Source of the DNA: a virus
DNA length: 64,000 bases
IMG/VR virus record: IMGVR_UViG_3300009008_000026
Span: 1-64,000 of that record
Strand: one strand, 5' to 3'
Shown piece after piece: positions 52,071-58,979 of this stretch. Within the stretch, counting starts at the first letter, position 1. Each line of letters begins with the position of its first letter. Under the pieces are notes generated by a model, which worked only from the letters and a program-made list of their open reading frames with translations, made no database searches and was not told the origin of the DNA. A program made the translations under genes and the position numbers.

Positions 52071-52418
52071 GTGAAGGTAGGTGATCTAGTGGCACTCCCG
52101 CGCAGAAGAAACAAAGGCATGGGGATCATACTAAGATATAAGGAGAGTTCCGAACGACTGAATCTTCATTTTAAATCTTTGTCATCCCCGTCAGACTACT
52201 GGTCGGGTTCTCGGAACGACAATGGGATGTTTCTAGGTGAAAGTGTGGAGTTTGCTGATGCATTTTTTCTGTTTAATAATTGGACCAACCATCCCCCGCG
52301 CATTAAAACGAAGTTCGTGTACATAAAATGGTTTCAAAAACCTTCTGAATACCACGTTAAAAAGGTTCGACTCGATGAGGGATGGTATCCTTTAGAATGG
52401 GTTCAAAAAATTGAATAG
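52071..52418 (+). CDS. GDLV-family protein (long form)
   Basis: 115 aa, GTG start. MKVGDLVALPRRRNKGMGIILRYKESS, an insert of about 50 residues, then FVYIKWFQKP and WYPLEWVQKIE. One of the longest family members. Confidence 0.65.
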   Translation: MKVGDLVALPRRRNKGMGIILRYKESSERLNLHFKSLSSPSDYWSGSRNDNGMFLGESVEFADAFFLFNNWTNHPPRIKTKFVYIKWFQKPSEYHVKKVRLDEGWYPLEWVQKIE

Positions 52419-52430
52419 TATACTTATAAT

Positions 52431-52697
52431 GTGGATAATAGTGAGGATATAGTTTTTGGTGTGGGGGATCTCGTACTTTGCACGTATGATTTATACGAAG
52501 GGTATGCCTATTTTTTCGAGTTGCCTCACGAAGACTATCCTTTTCGAGGAATTATAGTCGAGGTTCAAGAATACACTGAGTTTGCAGATCGTTTTGGCTA
52601 TGATGAGCTTTATATAGTTCGCTGCTTTGACGGAAATGAGCGTTTCTTTACCCATAGTGAGCTAAAACTTCTTTCTCATGCTAAAAAAGTTCCTTGA
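52431..52697 (+). CDS. GDLV-family protein
   Basis: 88 aa, GTG start. Acidic leader (MDNSEDIVFG) before VGDLVLCTYDLYEGY, then FRGIIVEVQEYTEF and a YIVRCFDGNERFF strand. Its 3' end lies over the promoter of the histone-like gene. Confidence 0.6.
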   Translation: MDNSEDIVFGVGDLVLCTYDLYEGYAYFFELPHEDYPFRGIIVEVQEYTEFADRFGYDELYIVRCFDGNERFFTHSELKLLSHAKKVP

Positions 52698-52722
52698 CAA
52701 AGAACAGACAGCGTGATAAGTT
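52694..52722 (+). promoter_or_regulatory. Promoter with extended -10
   Basis: TTGACA (52694-52699), 17 bp, TAAGTT (52717-52722) preceded by TGA. It drives the Hc1-like gene. Confidence 0.65.
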
Positions 52723-52761
52723 AAATATACCATAGCAATAATGCTAATAAGGAGAGAGAGA

Positions 52762-52956
52762 ATGAGCAATAATATACCAAATACTTTGGACAATCTGATC
52801 ACGCTGTTGGAAAACACCCGCGATGATTACACTAAATTCTATGATAGCGGAAACGCTAGCGCAGGAACTCGTGTTCGCAAGGTGATGCAAGAGGTTAAGG
52901 CCCTCGCACAAGAAACTCGCTTGCATGTGCAAGAGACTAAAAATAACAATACTTAA
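52762..52956 (+). CDS. Histone H1-like (Hc1 family) protein
   Basis: 64 aa from ATG 52762 after GGAGAGAG. The segment FYDSGNASAGTRVRKVMQEVKALAQETR matches the N-terminal helical region of bacterial Hc1 histone-like proteins (KGNKAAAQRVR...). The Lys/Ala-rich tail of Hc1 is missing. It may condense DNA or bind nucleoid. Function by family resemblance only. Confidence 0.6.
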   Translation: MSNNIPNTLDNLITLLENTRDDYTKFYDSGNASAGTRVRKVMQEVKALAQETRLHVQETKNNNT

Positions 52957-53028
52957 TGACAGAATCCGCAGGGAGGCATGGGTTCACAGATGCCTCACAC
53001 ATTTTTAAATAATTAAAAGGAAAAAGAA

Positions 53029-53289
53029 ATGGAAAAACTTAAATCACTTTGGTCGCGTTGGAAGGTACAGATTAGCTTTGTGGCAGGAGCCTTGGTCGTA
53101 TCAACGACGATGGGAACTTGTTCTTTCGAGCCAGCAGTATCCCCAGCAACGACTGGAACAACAACCACAGAAACCACCACTGGCACAACCACTGGCACGA
53201 CTGACGGGGCGATTGTGGGTGCGGTTGACGCGATTAATGACATCGCCACCGGCACAACCGACAACACTACGGACAATAACGGTCAGTAG
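53029..53289 (+). CDS. Thr-rich exported/membrane protein
   Basis: 86 aa after AAAAGGAAAAAG. Hydrophobic segment about 15-32 (ISFVAGALVVSTTMGTCSF), which may be a lipoprotein-like signal, then a low-complexity Thr/Gly/Asp tail (TTTTETTTGTTTGTT). Function unknown. Confidence 0.5.
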   Translation: MEKLKSLWSRWKVQISFVAGALVVSTTMGTCSFEPAVSPATTGTTTTETTTGTTTGTTDGAIVGAVDAINDIATGTTDNTTDNNGQ

Positions 53290-53527
53290 AGAAGCGAAAG
53301 AAAAAATGTAGAGTGGCTGAGTGTTGCAAGGTAGGAGTCGGGTTCAATGCCTATACTGAACTCTGAGCGGTTGAAGAATGATCTTTAACGCGAAACCTTT
53401 AACCCTTCAAGGTCAAGTGTATAGCACAAAACACACGGGAATTGAAATTAGGCTAGCGAGATGCAGACGCGGCGAAAACAGCGAGCACGACACTTGGCCA
53501 CTTTACATTTGCTTTACAATTAACTTC
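53290..53527. other. Non-coding stretch, nothing certain
   Basis: About 240 bp without a convincing gene. A TTGAAG...CTTCAA pair near 53370-53420 could form a weak hairpin. A GGTTCAATGCC piece near 53340 looks tRNA-T-arm-like, but no full tRNA folds. One possible 60-aa frame at 53378 has no ribosome site. Confidence 0.4.
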
Positions 53528-53556
53528 TTGACATGTCATGCGCGGTGTGCTAAATT
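53528..53556 (+). promoter_or_regulatory. Promoter with extended -10
   Basis: TTGACA (53528-53533), 17 bp, TAAATT (53551-53556) preceded by TGC. It lies upstream of the gene at 53580 and the tRNAs. Confidence 0.7.
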
Positions 53557-53579
53557 GTAAAGAGATAAGAGAGAAAAAC

Positions 53580-53753
53580 ATGACATACACAGTAATCTTC
53601 GCAGACCGCAAAAATAATCTAAAAACCGAAGTCTTCTTCGGAGCAGCATGCCACAAGAGGGCATACACAGAGGCCAAGCAAGAGTTTGGGACAGTGGTTG
53701 CCCTTATCACGGGCAATCAGTTGGTCTACACCAGCGCGCCCAGTCGCGCGTAA
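53580..53753 (+). CDS. Hypothetical small protein
   Basis: 57 aa from ATG 53580 with GAGAGAAAAAC upstream. TYTVIFADRKNNLKTEVFFGA, then a helix and YTSAPSRA. Alpha/beta, motif not recognised. Just upstream of a tRNA. Confidence 0.45.
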   Translation: MTYTVIFADRKNNLKTEVFFGAACHKRAYTEAKQEFGTVVALITGNQLVYTSAPSRA

Positions 53754-53762
53754 TTAATAACG

Positions 53763-53837
53763 TGCCCTTAGCTCAGTTGGTAGAGCAATCGACTGTTAAT
53801 CGATGGGTCGCAAGTTCAAGTCTTGCAGGGGCAGCCA
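53763..53837 (+). tRNA. tRNA-Asn (GUU)
   Basis: Full cloverleaf: acceptor TGCCCTT / AGGGGCA (one G-U pair), D-stem GCTC/GAGC, anticodon stem ATCGA/TCGAT with loop CTGTTAA (anticodon GTT), T-stem GCAAG/CTTGC, encoded discriminator G and CCA. The linker between acceptor and D-stem is only one base. Confidence 0.9.
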
Positions 53838-53841
53838 TTTT

Positions 53842-53926
53842 TGTAGGATATGCCGCCCTACAGATACAAACAGAATCATTCAGATTCAAAATAATTAATC
53901 ATCATTGTCATTAGGCGCACAATGAT
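53842..53926. other. Intergenic region with two hairpins
   Basis: TGTAGG (53842-53847) pairs with CCTACA (53857-53862), just after the tRNA, and ATCATTGT (53901-53908) pairs with ACAATGAT (53919-53926) over 8 bp. No T-run follows either, so processing or regulatory roles are possible. Confidence 0.35.
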
Positions 53927-53950
53927 TAGCGTTATAACAAGGAGTTTAAG

Positions 53951-54001
53951 ATGCTACATAAAATGAGATGTACACGATTTTTTTCATTAAAATATGGTTA
54001 A
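53951..54001 (+). CDS. Possible 16-aa peptide
   Basis: ATG with AAGGAG upstream, 16 codons ending in TAA that overlaps the start of the next gene. It may be a short leader peptide coupled to the zinc-finger gene. Confidence 0.25.
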   Translation: MLHKMRCTRFFSLKYG

Positions 54002-54314
54002 AAAAAGTAAAACATGCAGAAATGCAAAACATGAATTTAAGAGTGAGTACGATAGCAGAGAAGAAGCACAACGATCAGCAGATTACGTCATGAAGAAGTT
54101 CGGTGGATTCGCTGAACCAGTGAAATGCTGGAATTGCAGAAAATGGCACTTAGGAATTGATTCCTGCGAGTGTTCCTATTGCACACCCAGATACGGACTC
54201 GGAACAAAGACACTATTTACTTCGTATGCCGCGGCCAAGTTCATGGCTAGTAAATTTGACCAGTCAGTTTATGAATGCCCGCATGATTTTGGTTATCACT
54301 TAACATCACATTAA
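53994..54314 (+). CDS. Small zinc-binding protein with repeated C..C..WHLT motif
   Basis: 106 aa. Basic start (MVKKSKTCRNAKHEFK), VKCWNCRKWHLG near 44-55 and YECPHDFGYHLTSH at the C-terminus: two half-motifs of the same C-x2-C/H-WHL type, with CECSYC between. Likely zinc-binding and perhaps nucleic-acid-binding. Confidence 0.6.
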   Translation: MVKKSKTCRNAKHEFKSEYDSREEAQRSADYVMKKFGGFAEPVKCWNCRKWHLGIDSCECSYCTPRYGLGTKTLFTSYAAAKFMASKFDQSVYECPHDFGYHLTSH

Positions 54315-54398
54315 CATATAGGGCATACCACTTGCATGGAGACAAGCACAGGACATAAATAGCAGTAGCTAGACGCTGAACACTAACCCCCTCAAACT

Positions 54399-54474
54399 GC
54401 GCCCGTAGCTCAGGGGTTAGAGCGTTGTTCTTATAAAGCAGATGTCATGGGTTCAAATCCCATCGGGCGCACCA
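54399..54474 (+). tRNA. tRNA-Ile (UAU anticodon)
   Basis: Full cloverleaf: acceptor GCGCCCG / CGGGCGC, D-stem GCTC/GAGC, anticodon loop CTTATAA (anticodon TAT), T-stem ATGGG/CCCAT, discriminator A and encoded CCA. It reads AUA directly without the lysidine-modified CAU tRNA used by most bacteria. Confidence 0.88.
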
Positions 54475-54501
54475 CTTCACCACCAACAAAGAGAGAGAAA
54501 C

Positions 54502-54729
54502 ATGTCGCACCATTATGCAGAATTTCGGGAATCAGTCTGGTCAGCCATGACGGGAAAAGAGGAGGATTATACTATTTTGGAGTTTAATCATAACACGAAG
54601 GAATATAAAACGCTGACCACCATCTCGGCGGTTAGCCCTGATGTAGCTAAACTGAAATACATCAAAGAAAGCAAATGGAGTTCTTCACCAGAGACATGCT
54701 TGTTTGTTAAAACACCGATCTGTAGATAA
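54502..54729 (+). CDS. Hypothetical protein
   Basis: 75 aa from ATG 54502 after AAAGAGAGAG; an in-frame earlier start would run into the tRNA. Mixed alpha/beta (YTILEFNHNTKEYKTL). No motif. Confidence 0.5.
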   Translation: MSHHYAEFRESVWSAMTGKEEDYTILEFNHNTKEYKTLTTISAVSPDVAKLKYIKESKWSSSPETCLFVKTPICR

Positions 54730-54741
54730 AAGGGAAAAAGA

Positions 54742-54930
54742 ATGGAAAAAGAAATAGGAACAGTTGTATGGAAATCATACCTTACTTATCTTTTGTTCGG
54801 CACTGTGCGCGAGGTTAAGATTGAAGACGGTTGGCGTTTGCTTCGGATCGAATGGGATCTGCCGCATGCTGCCTTTAAAGTTGATGAATGGCAACGTGCT
54901 GGAAATGTAGGGGTACGGCAAAGAGCATGA
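54742..54930 (+). CDS. Small beta-rich protein, possible distant GDLV relative
   Basis: 62 aa after AAGGGAAAAAG. GTVVWKSYLTYLLFGTVREVKIEDGWRLLRIEW gives the strand order of the GDLV family but the GDLV motif is replaced. It overlaps the next gene. Confidence 0.45.
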   Translation: MEKEIGTVVWKSYLTYLLFGTVREVKIEDGWRLLRIEWDLPHAAFKVDEWQRAGNVGVRQRA

Positions 54931-55151
54931 ATAAGATGAATGTAGGAGATGTGGTAAGGCTTAACGACAAGTTCGGACACATTAAAAATAAGAATAATTT
55001 GAACAACGGGGACGTTGGATTTATTATAGCAAACGAAGTTAAGACAGAAGTAAATCCTTTCGGATCATGCATAAAAGTTCTCTTTACAGATGGAACACTT
55101 ATAACTGCCCACTGGGATAACTTTGAACTTTATAAGAGATGTGCAACATGA
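54927..55151 (+). CDS. GDLV-family protein (GDVV variant)
   Basis: 74 aa from ATG 54927, overlapping the previous stop. MNKMNVGDVVRLNDKFG, GDVGFIIANEVK, and a strand IKVLFTDGTLITAHW. Function unknown. Confidence 0.6.
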   Translation: MNKMNVGDVVRLNDKFGHIKNKNNLNNGDVGFIIANEVKTEVNPFGSCIKVLFTDGTLITAHWDNFELYKRCAT

Positions 55152-55333
55152 CAGACTATGAAGCGATTGGGATGGCAGAGGGATTTGTGGAGTGCCCAGA
55201 TGAAAAAACTTACTTTGAGGCTTGGCAACACTTAATCAATACAGGACAATGCTGGACTCTTCAGGGATGGTTTGGACGCAGAGCGACAGAGTTAATCGAA
55301 GAGGGCGTTTGTCACCTTCCAACAGATAGTTAA
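55148..55333 (+). CDS. Conserved phage hypothetical protein
   Basis: 61 aa from ATG 55148 (overlapping the previous stop by 4 nt). EGFVECPDEKTYFEAWQHLINTGQCWTLQGWFGR is a pattern seen in many phage early proteins of unknown role. Confidence 0.55.
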   Translation: MTDYEAIGMAEGFVECPDEKTYFEAWQHLINTGQCWTLQGWFGRRATELIEEGVCHLPTDS

Positions 55334-55338
55334 CGAAG

Positions 55339-55428
55339 GTGGAAGGTAGGGATCTAAGTGCTACAATTGTATTTGGGTTGGCCGTGATCTTTGCCATAAT
55401 GTTACTGTCATCATTTTTTTGGAGATAA
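55339..55428 (+). CDS. 29-aa single-pass membrane peptide
   Basis: GTG start, MEGRDLSATIVFGLAVIFAIML..., almost wholly one transmembrane helix ending in FFWR. The ribosome site is weak. Accepted because a second peptide of this kind occurs at 57320. Confidence 0.35.
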   Translation: MEGRDLSATIVFGLAVIFAIMLLSSFFWR

Positions 55429-55432
55429 CACA

Positions 55433-55654
55433 ATGAGAGCGATTAAAGTTGGCGATCTGGTTACATGGCGACATCCACGCGAGAGAGGCAGGAGCGAGCC
55501 CAAAGGGTGTGGTCTTGTTATCATGGCTGAGATGATGGGGGCACCCGACTACAAAAGGCCATGGCTTGTGGTAAAATGGTCTAATGGAAAAACACAATCT
55601 ATGCCAAAGTGGTTATTAGCTTCCAGAGTGGAGGTGATCAGTGAAAGTAGGTGA
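55433..55654 (+). CDS. GDLV-family protein
   Basis: 73 aa after GGAGATAACACA. MRAIKVGDLVTWRHPRERG, GLVIMAEMM, a WLVVKWSNGKTQSM strand and EVISESR at the end. The last 14 nt also encode the start of the next copy. Confidence 0.65.
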   Translation: MRAIKVGDLVTWRHPRERGRSEPKGCGLVIMAEMMGAPDYKRPWLVVKWSNGKTQSMPKWLLASRVEVISESR

Positions 55655-55937
55655 TTTAGTAACACTCTCCTCAAGGGCACAAAGCCTATACTCCATGGCT
55701 CCTTGGTCGCCGTACAAAAGGCAAAAACAAGGCAAACATCCTGCGGTTATTGGGCTTGTTGTTGAAGTAAAAGAGAGTGATAATTTCTGGGATAAAGGCA
55801 GAGAACTTTTTTATGTAAAGTGGGTCAATCACGATGGCCCTCCAAGCCGAGAAGGAAGAGCGGGAAAAAACAGGAAACCAAAAGATAAATGTTTTTGGCG
55901 CACTGATTTAAAGTTTGTGTACAAAAAAACCTCATGA
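55641..55937 (+). CDS. GDLV-family protein (long form)
   Basis: 98 aa, GTG start in the 14-nt overlap. MKVGDLVTLSSRAQ, IGLVVEVKESDNF, LFYVKWVNHDGPP, RTDLKFVYK. Same length and layout as the copy at 61533, so the two are close paralogues with different middle parts. Confidence 0.65.
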   Translation: MKVGDLVTLSSRAQSLYSMAPWSPYKRQKQGKHPAVIGLVVEVKESDNFWDKGRELFYVKWVNHDGPPSREGRAGKNRKPKDKCFWRTDLKFVYKKTS

Positions 55938-56236
55938 GCAGCTTTTATTTATTTATTTTAGTTGCGCTCGCGCTGCTTTTATGTTATTCTAATTATAGAC
56001 GCTCACAACAAATAAAAAAAAGGAAAGAAATAATGAAAATCGGACAAGTAAAAACATGGCTAGACCAAGGGCCAGTAATCTTGTTAGGACAATGCAAGAT
56101 TCCAGATCCTGTATGGATTGGAGATAAGGAGGTTTATATGAACGACCCACATGCATGGCCATCTGAAATCGGCTGGACTGTGAAGCTCCTTGAAACTAAT
56201 GAGATTCTAGACGTTCACGAAGAAACACTTTCTTGA
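55934..56236 (+). CDS. Membrane-anchored GDLV-like protein, or two nested starts
   Basis: 100 aa from ATG 55934: hydrophobic helix about 3-20, a basic linker, then MKIGQVKTWLDQGPVILLG, which resembles a GDLV-family start. A second start at 56033 with AAAGGAAAG upstream gives the 67-aa soluble part alone, and a weak promoter-like TTGCGC-17-TATTCT lies inside the helix-coding part. Either a fusion or a nested gene. Confidence 0.5.
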   Translation: MSSFYLFILVALALLLCYSNYRRSQQIKKRKEIMKIGQVKTWLDQGPVILLGQCKIPDPVWIGDKEVYMNDPHAWPSEIGWTVKLLETNEILDVHEETLS

Positions 56237-56277
56237 CAACTTTCTTGTAGACACTCCTGTAAACCCTGTGGTATAAT
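56233..56277 (+). promoter_or_regulatory. Array promoter A
   Basis: TTGACA (56233) upstream of TAGACA (56248-56253), 18-bp spacer, TGTGG then TATAAT (56272-56277). The first of the eight related promoters; the outermost GACA copy is missing. Confidence 0.8.
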
Positions 56278-56304
56278 ACAAACACTAATCAGAGAAGGCT
56301 AAAA

Positions 56305-56571
56305 ATGAATTGGAAATACGGATTAATTCTAGTGGAGGTAAGCGAGGACGGCGAGCAGTTGTGTGAACTGGTGGAGTTGTACAAGCTCGACGACAGTGAT
56401 ACATACGGGGCTTTTTGCCCCGCACGGATCATGTCGCCAGAAGAATTGAGCCGCGCCAACAAAGATGTCGAGCGCGATGGTGTTAACAAATACTTTTATG
56501 ATCACGGCACCTTCACCCGCCAGCCGCGCGAACTTCCGCAATACGAGTGGGATTGGCGACCCAAGGGATAA
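56305..56571 (+). CDS. Conserved phage early protein
   Basis: 88 aa. MNWKYGLILVEVSEDGEQLCELVELYKLDD is a beta-rich acidic N-terminus; the C-terminal part has PQYEWDWRPKG. Immediately downstream of promoter A. Role unknown. Confidence 0.6.
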   Translation: MNWKYGLILVEVSEDGEQLCELVELYKLDDSDTYGAFCPARIMSPEELSRANKDVERDGVNKYFYDHGTFTRQPRELPQYEWDWRPKG

Positions 56572-56574
56572 ATA

Positions 56575-56649
56575 ATGTTAAGAGAGTTCGAGCAAACAAA
56601 GAAAGCTATCGAAGATTCAGGGTGGAGCCGCCTGTTCGTTAGCTACTGA
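56575..56649 (+). CDS. Possible 24-aa peptide
   Basis: MLREFEQTKKAIEDSGWSRL..., stop at 56649. Weak ribosome site; the following 80 nt are a structured RNA, so this may be a leader or chance. Confidence 0.2.
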   Translation: MLREFEQTKKAIEDSGWSRLFVSY

Positions 56650-56733
56650 GAATAAATGCGATAACGAATGTGGTCTATAACCCGTAGCTGATCACTACAC
56701 TGGGATAGTCCACTTCCAAGCTCCGATTTATTC
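56650..56733 (+). ncRNA. Candidate structured RNA with three nested stems
   Basis: Outer stem 56650-56660 with 56724-56733 (10 bp, one bulged G), middle stem 56670-56683 with 56702-56713 (GTGG/CCAC, CTAT/ATAG, CCC/GGG with a T-T mismatch and AA bulge), inner stem GTAG/CTAC (56684-56687 with 56695-56698) closing a 7-nt loop CTGATCA. No protein is read through it and no T-run follows. Found by eye; a computed fold is needed. Confidence 0.4.
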
Positions 56734-56747
56734 GTACCTCGTTCTCT

Positions 56748-56803
56748 CTGACATTCTCTTGACAATTTAGTTATAGACAACCCCACTGCACATGTGGTAT
56801 AAT
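56748..56803 (+). promoter_or_regulatory. Array promoter B
   Basis: CTGACA (56748), TTGACA (56759), TAGACA (56774-56779), 18 bp, TATAAT (56798-56803) with TGTGG before it. Confidence 0.8.
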
Positions 56804-56832
56804 GTGTGAACATTCAAACAAAGGAACAAAGA

Positions 56833-57078
56833 ATGATTAAAGAGTGTAAACACTGTGGCGATGTATTTCGCTTAGATGCGATTGCTAAGAAGAGTGCCGG
56901 CGGCAAGATTAACGAGTGTGCTGATTGCGTGGTCGAACTAAAGACCGAGACAGCAGTCAAGTACACAGGATTAGAACTAGAGGATACTGGTTCTTTTATG
57001 ATTAATAGGCATGCAACGGTTGAAGATCGAGAAAAGTATATGCATGAGCTTAAAAATGGTGTAGACCTTTCAAAATGA
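56833..57078 (+). CDS. Small zinc-ribbon protein
   Basis: 81 aa from ATG 56833 after AAGGAAC. CKHCGDVF and ECADCVVE give two CxxC knuckles (zinc). The C-terminal half is acidic and helical. It overlaps the next gene by 4 nt. Confidence 0.65.
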   Translation: MIKECKHCGDVFRLDAIAKKSAGGKINECADCVVELKTETAVKYTGLELEDTGSFMINRHATVEDREKYMHELKNGVDLSK

Positions 57079-57317
57079 TTACTGTGTTTATTATATTGGT
57101 TTCGTTCTCTTTCGGGTTTGCAGCAGGATCATGGTTTAAAGCTACGATTTATGACAATCAGCCGTGGGAAGTCTTTCGTTGGGACTCTGGGGCACTGGGC
57201 TATCGCCGTGTCCCTATGGGCGCAATGTTAGGGCGCAATGACAACGTGCTGATGGGCTTGCGCCTGAACTCCGAACAGTTTCCAGCGGAAGGTATTCGAG
57301 TTGAAGGAGGGAAATAA
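57075..57317 (+). CDS. Small membrane protein
   Basis: 80 aa. N-terminal hydrophobic segment (ITVFIILVSFSFGFAAGSWF), then a soluble part (WEVFRWDSGALGYRRVPMG). Function unknown. Confidence 0.55.
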   Translation: MITVFIILVSFSFGFAAGSWFKATIYDNQPWEVFRWDSGALGYRRVPMGAMLGRNDNVLMGLRLNSEQFPAEGIRVEGGK

Positions 57318-57319
57318 AC

Positions 57320-57412
57320 ATGACGAAAATCGAGCTTATAGTTCTATTATCGGCTGGCGTGCTAATTGGTGCACCGCTGTCGGTAATTTTTAAACCCTTG
57401 ACATTCACTTAA
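57320..57412 (+). CDS. 30-aa membrane peptide
   Basis: ATG after GGAGGGAAAT, MTKIELIVLLSAGVLIGAPL..., one transmembrane helix. Its last codons (LTFT) are written in the DNA of promoter C, so coding and promoter sequence overlap. Confidence 0.5.
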   Translation: MTKIELIVLLSAGVLIGAPLSVIFKPLTFT

Positions 57413-57453
57413 CAACTTTCCTATAGACAACCCCGATTAATCTGTGGTATAAT
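57398..57453 (+). promoter_or_regulatory. Array promoter C
   Basis: TTGACA (57398), TTAACA (57409), TAGACA (57424-57429), 18 bp, TATAAT (57448-57453). The spacer is identical to promoter E. Confidence 0.82.
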
Positions 57454-57485
57454 GTAGGCACAAATTAAAGAAGGAGTGAGAAGAA

Positions 57486-58103
57486 ATGCCAAACTGGTGC
57501 GACAACACATTAAACATTACAGGAACCTCGGAGAGTATCAAACAGATCGTCCAAGCCCTGCGCGCAAATAACTTCAACTGGAATGAAACATTTGTTCCAT
57601 ACGTAGATAGGAGTAGCTGGGGAACCAAATGGGAAGTGGATAACGGAACTCTTGAAGCCCTGATAGAACAGGACTATACCGAGGGAGATGACTTTTTAAA
57701 TGTTTGGTTTGATACTGCTTGGGGCCCGAATCTCCCTGTGAGCGAAGCCATAGCTAGTAAGCATGGTGTGGAGATCACACATAAATACGAAGAGGGCGGA
57801 AACGCATTAATGGGGATAGCCCACATCGACAGTTCTGGCGATTGTTATGATGAAGAGTTTGATACTTCTGACATCAAGCAAGTTGTAGAATTTCACGAGG
57901 GTATGATCCCAAGCCAGTATTTGGCCCTCACGAAGCCCGACGGAGCGAAAATTGCAGTAGGTGATCTCCTTTACCGCGATGATACTCCTTTTGGAGTCTT
58001 GTTAAGTGAGAGATCGCTTCTGCCTGTTGGCGCGCAAGTGCCCATCACGGTGGGAGAAATTGATGGAGTTATTTATTTTGATGAATACGGGTGTGATTTA
58101 TAA
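57486..58103 (+). CDS. Api92-like domain fused to a GDLV-type domain
   Basis: 205 aa. N-terminal MPNWCDNTLNITGTSE is the Api92/DUF1281-type ferredoxin-like start found in phage and symbiont proteins. From about residue 155 a GDLV-family unit begins: GAKIAVGDLLYRDDTPFGVLLSE, then a strand IDGVIYFDEYG. This fusion shows that the GDLV unit is an independent domain. The stop overlaps the next GDLV gene (TAATG). Confidence 0.7.
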   Translation: MPNWCDNTLNITGTSESIKQIVQALRANNFNWNETFVPYVDRSSWGTKWEVDNGTLEALIEQDYTEGDDFLNVWFDTAWGPNLPVSEAIASKHGVEITHKYEEGGNALMGIAHIDSSGDCYDEEFDTSDIKQVVEFHEGMIPSQYLALTKPDGAKIAVGDLLYRDDTPFGVLLSERSLLPVGAQVPITVGEIDGVIYFDEYGCDL

Positions 58104-58261
58104 TGAAAGTCGGTGACTTAGTTAAATGTGTTTCTGCTGACGGTGTTATTGGCTTGGTGGTTCGTATTAAACCCAACGCACATGGTACACCCATTTATGA
58201 GGTCTTAATCGGCTCAAACTGTTACCCCTTCCGCTCTAATATGCTGTGGAAGGTGGTGTAA
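58103..58261 (+). CDS. GDLV-family protein (52 aa)
   Basis: MKVGDLVKCVSADGVIGLVVRIK, then a strand IYEVLIGSNCYPF and MLWKVV end. Among the shortest family members; close to the minimal domain. Confidence 0.65.
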   Translation: MKVGDLVKCVSADGVIGLVVRIKPNAHGTPIYEVLIGSNCYPFRSNMLWKVV

Positions 58262-58270
58262 AGTGAACAG

Positions 58271-58513
58271 TTGAGTGAAGAGTTACTATCACAAATTAGA
58301 TGGTTGGAGGATAAAATAAAGTCGCTCCAAGATCACATCTGCGAGATAGAATTTGAAAATCATCAACTTAAATTATCAATCGGCGGCGCTATCAAAACTC
58401 TCGAAAAACAGAACGAAGAGACAAAGAAAATAATTTGGGGCGCAACAGGGGGAACGATTACAGACTCCAAGAACTTCACCCCCTTGTCCGAGAAGAACAA
58501 GACAGGCGACTAA
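58271..58513 (+). CDS. Coiled-coil protein
   Basis: 80 aa, TTG start (GTG at 58275 is out of frame). One long heptad region: LLSQIRWLEDKIKSLQDHICEIEFENHQLKL. The C-terminal 25 residues are polar. No motif. Confidence 0.45.
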   Translation: MSEELLSQIRWLEDKIKSLQDHICEIEFENHQLKLSIGGAIKTLEKQNEETKKIIWGATGGTITDSKNFTPLSEKNKTGD

Positions 58514-58520
58514 TTTTCTC

Positions 58521-58576
58521 TTGACATTCACTTGACAACTTTCCTATAGACAGCCCCCATAATTCTATGGTATAAT
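58521..58576 (+). promoter_or_regulatory. Array promoter D
   Basis: TTGACA (58521), TTGACA (58532), TAGACA (58547-58552), 18 bp, TATAAT (58571-58576), with TATGG instead of TGTGG before the -10. Confidence 0.82.
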
Positions 58577-58607
58577 GTAGGCACATTCAAACAAGGGAGA
58601 GTAATTT

Positions 58608-58979
58608 ATGGGATACCGTTCAGAAGTAGTTTTAGTCGTTGGCAAGGAGATCATACCACAGTTTATGGTCACTATGGCAAAGTCGCTAGCGGCGCGCGCC
58701 ATGTGTTTTGACGACGCCGATCGCGTAAAAGATTACGAGGAAGAGGGCACTATTCTCTTCCGTTGGGATAGCATTAAATGGTACGACTCCTTCGAGGAGG
58801 TGCAAGCCATCGAGGACTTTCTGGATTGGTGCGAGTGCGAAGAACTTGAGCTTGATGATGGAGTCCATTCGGCTATGGATTTCGTCCGCTTTGTTCGCAT
58901 CGGCGAAGATACGGACGATGTAGTTGAGCGCGGAATGGGATTCTGGAGCGTTGGCGTACGAAGGGCGATCTCATGGTAA
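58608..58979 (+). CDS. Conserved phage early protein (MGYRSEV family)
   Basis: 123 aa. The N-terminus MGYRSEVVLVVG is common among early proteins of large phages. Acidic alpha/beta protein (WCECEELELDDG); no catalytic motif. It overlaps the next ATG (TAATG). Confidence 0.6.
   Translation: MGYRSEVVLVVGKEIIPQFMVTMAKSLAARAMCFDDADRVKDYEEEGTILFRWDSIKWYDSFEEVQAIEDFLDWCECEELELDDGVHSAMDFVRFVRIGEDTDDVVERGMGFWSVGVRRAISW

Noticed and set aside
53300-53360. tRNA-like piece (GAGTGGCTGAGTG...GGTTCAATGCC)
   Set aside because: Neither an acceptor stem nor an anticodon stem can be closed, so no tRNA is called.
53378-53560. 60-aa open frame before the gene at 53580
   Set aside because: No ribosome site, Cys/Arg-rich odd composition, and it runs through the promoter at 53528.
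53648-53914. 88-aa frame across the tRNA-Asn gene
   Set aside because: It reads through a well-formed tRNA and overlaps the preceding gene in another frame.
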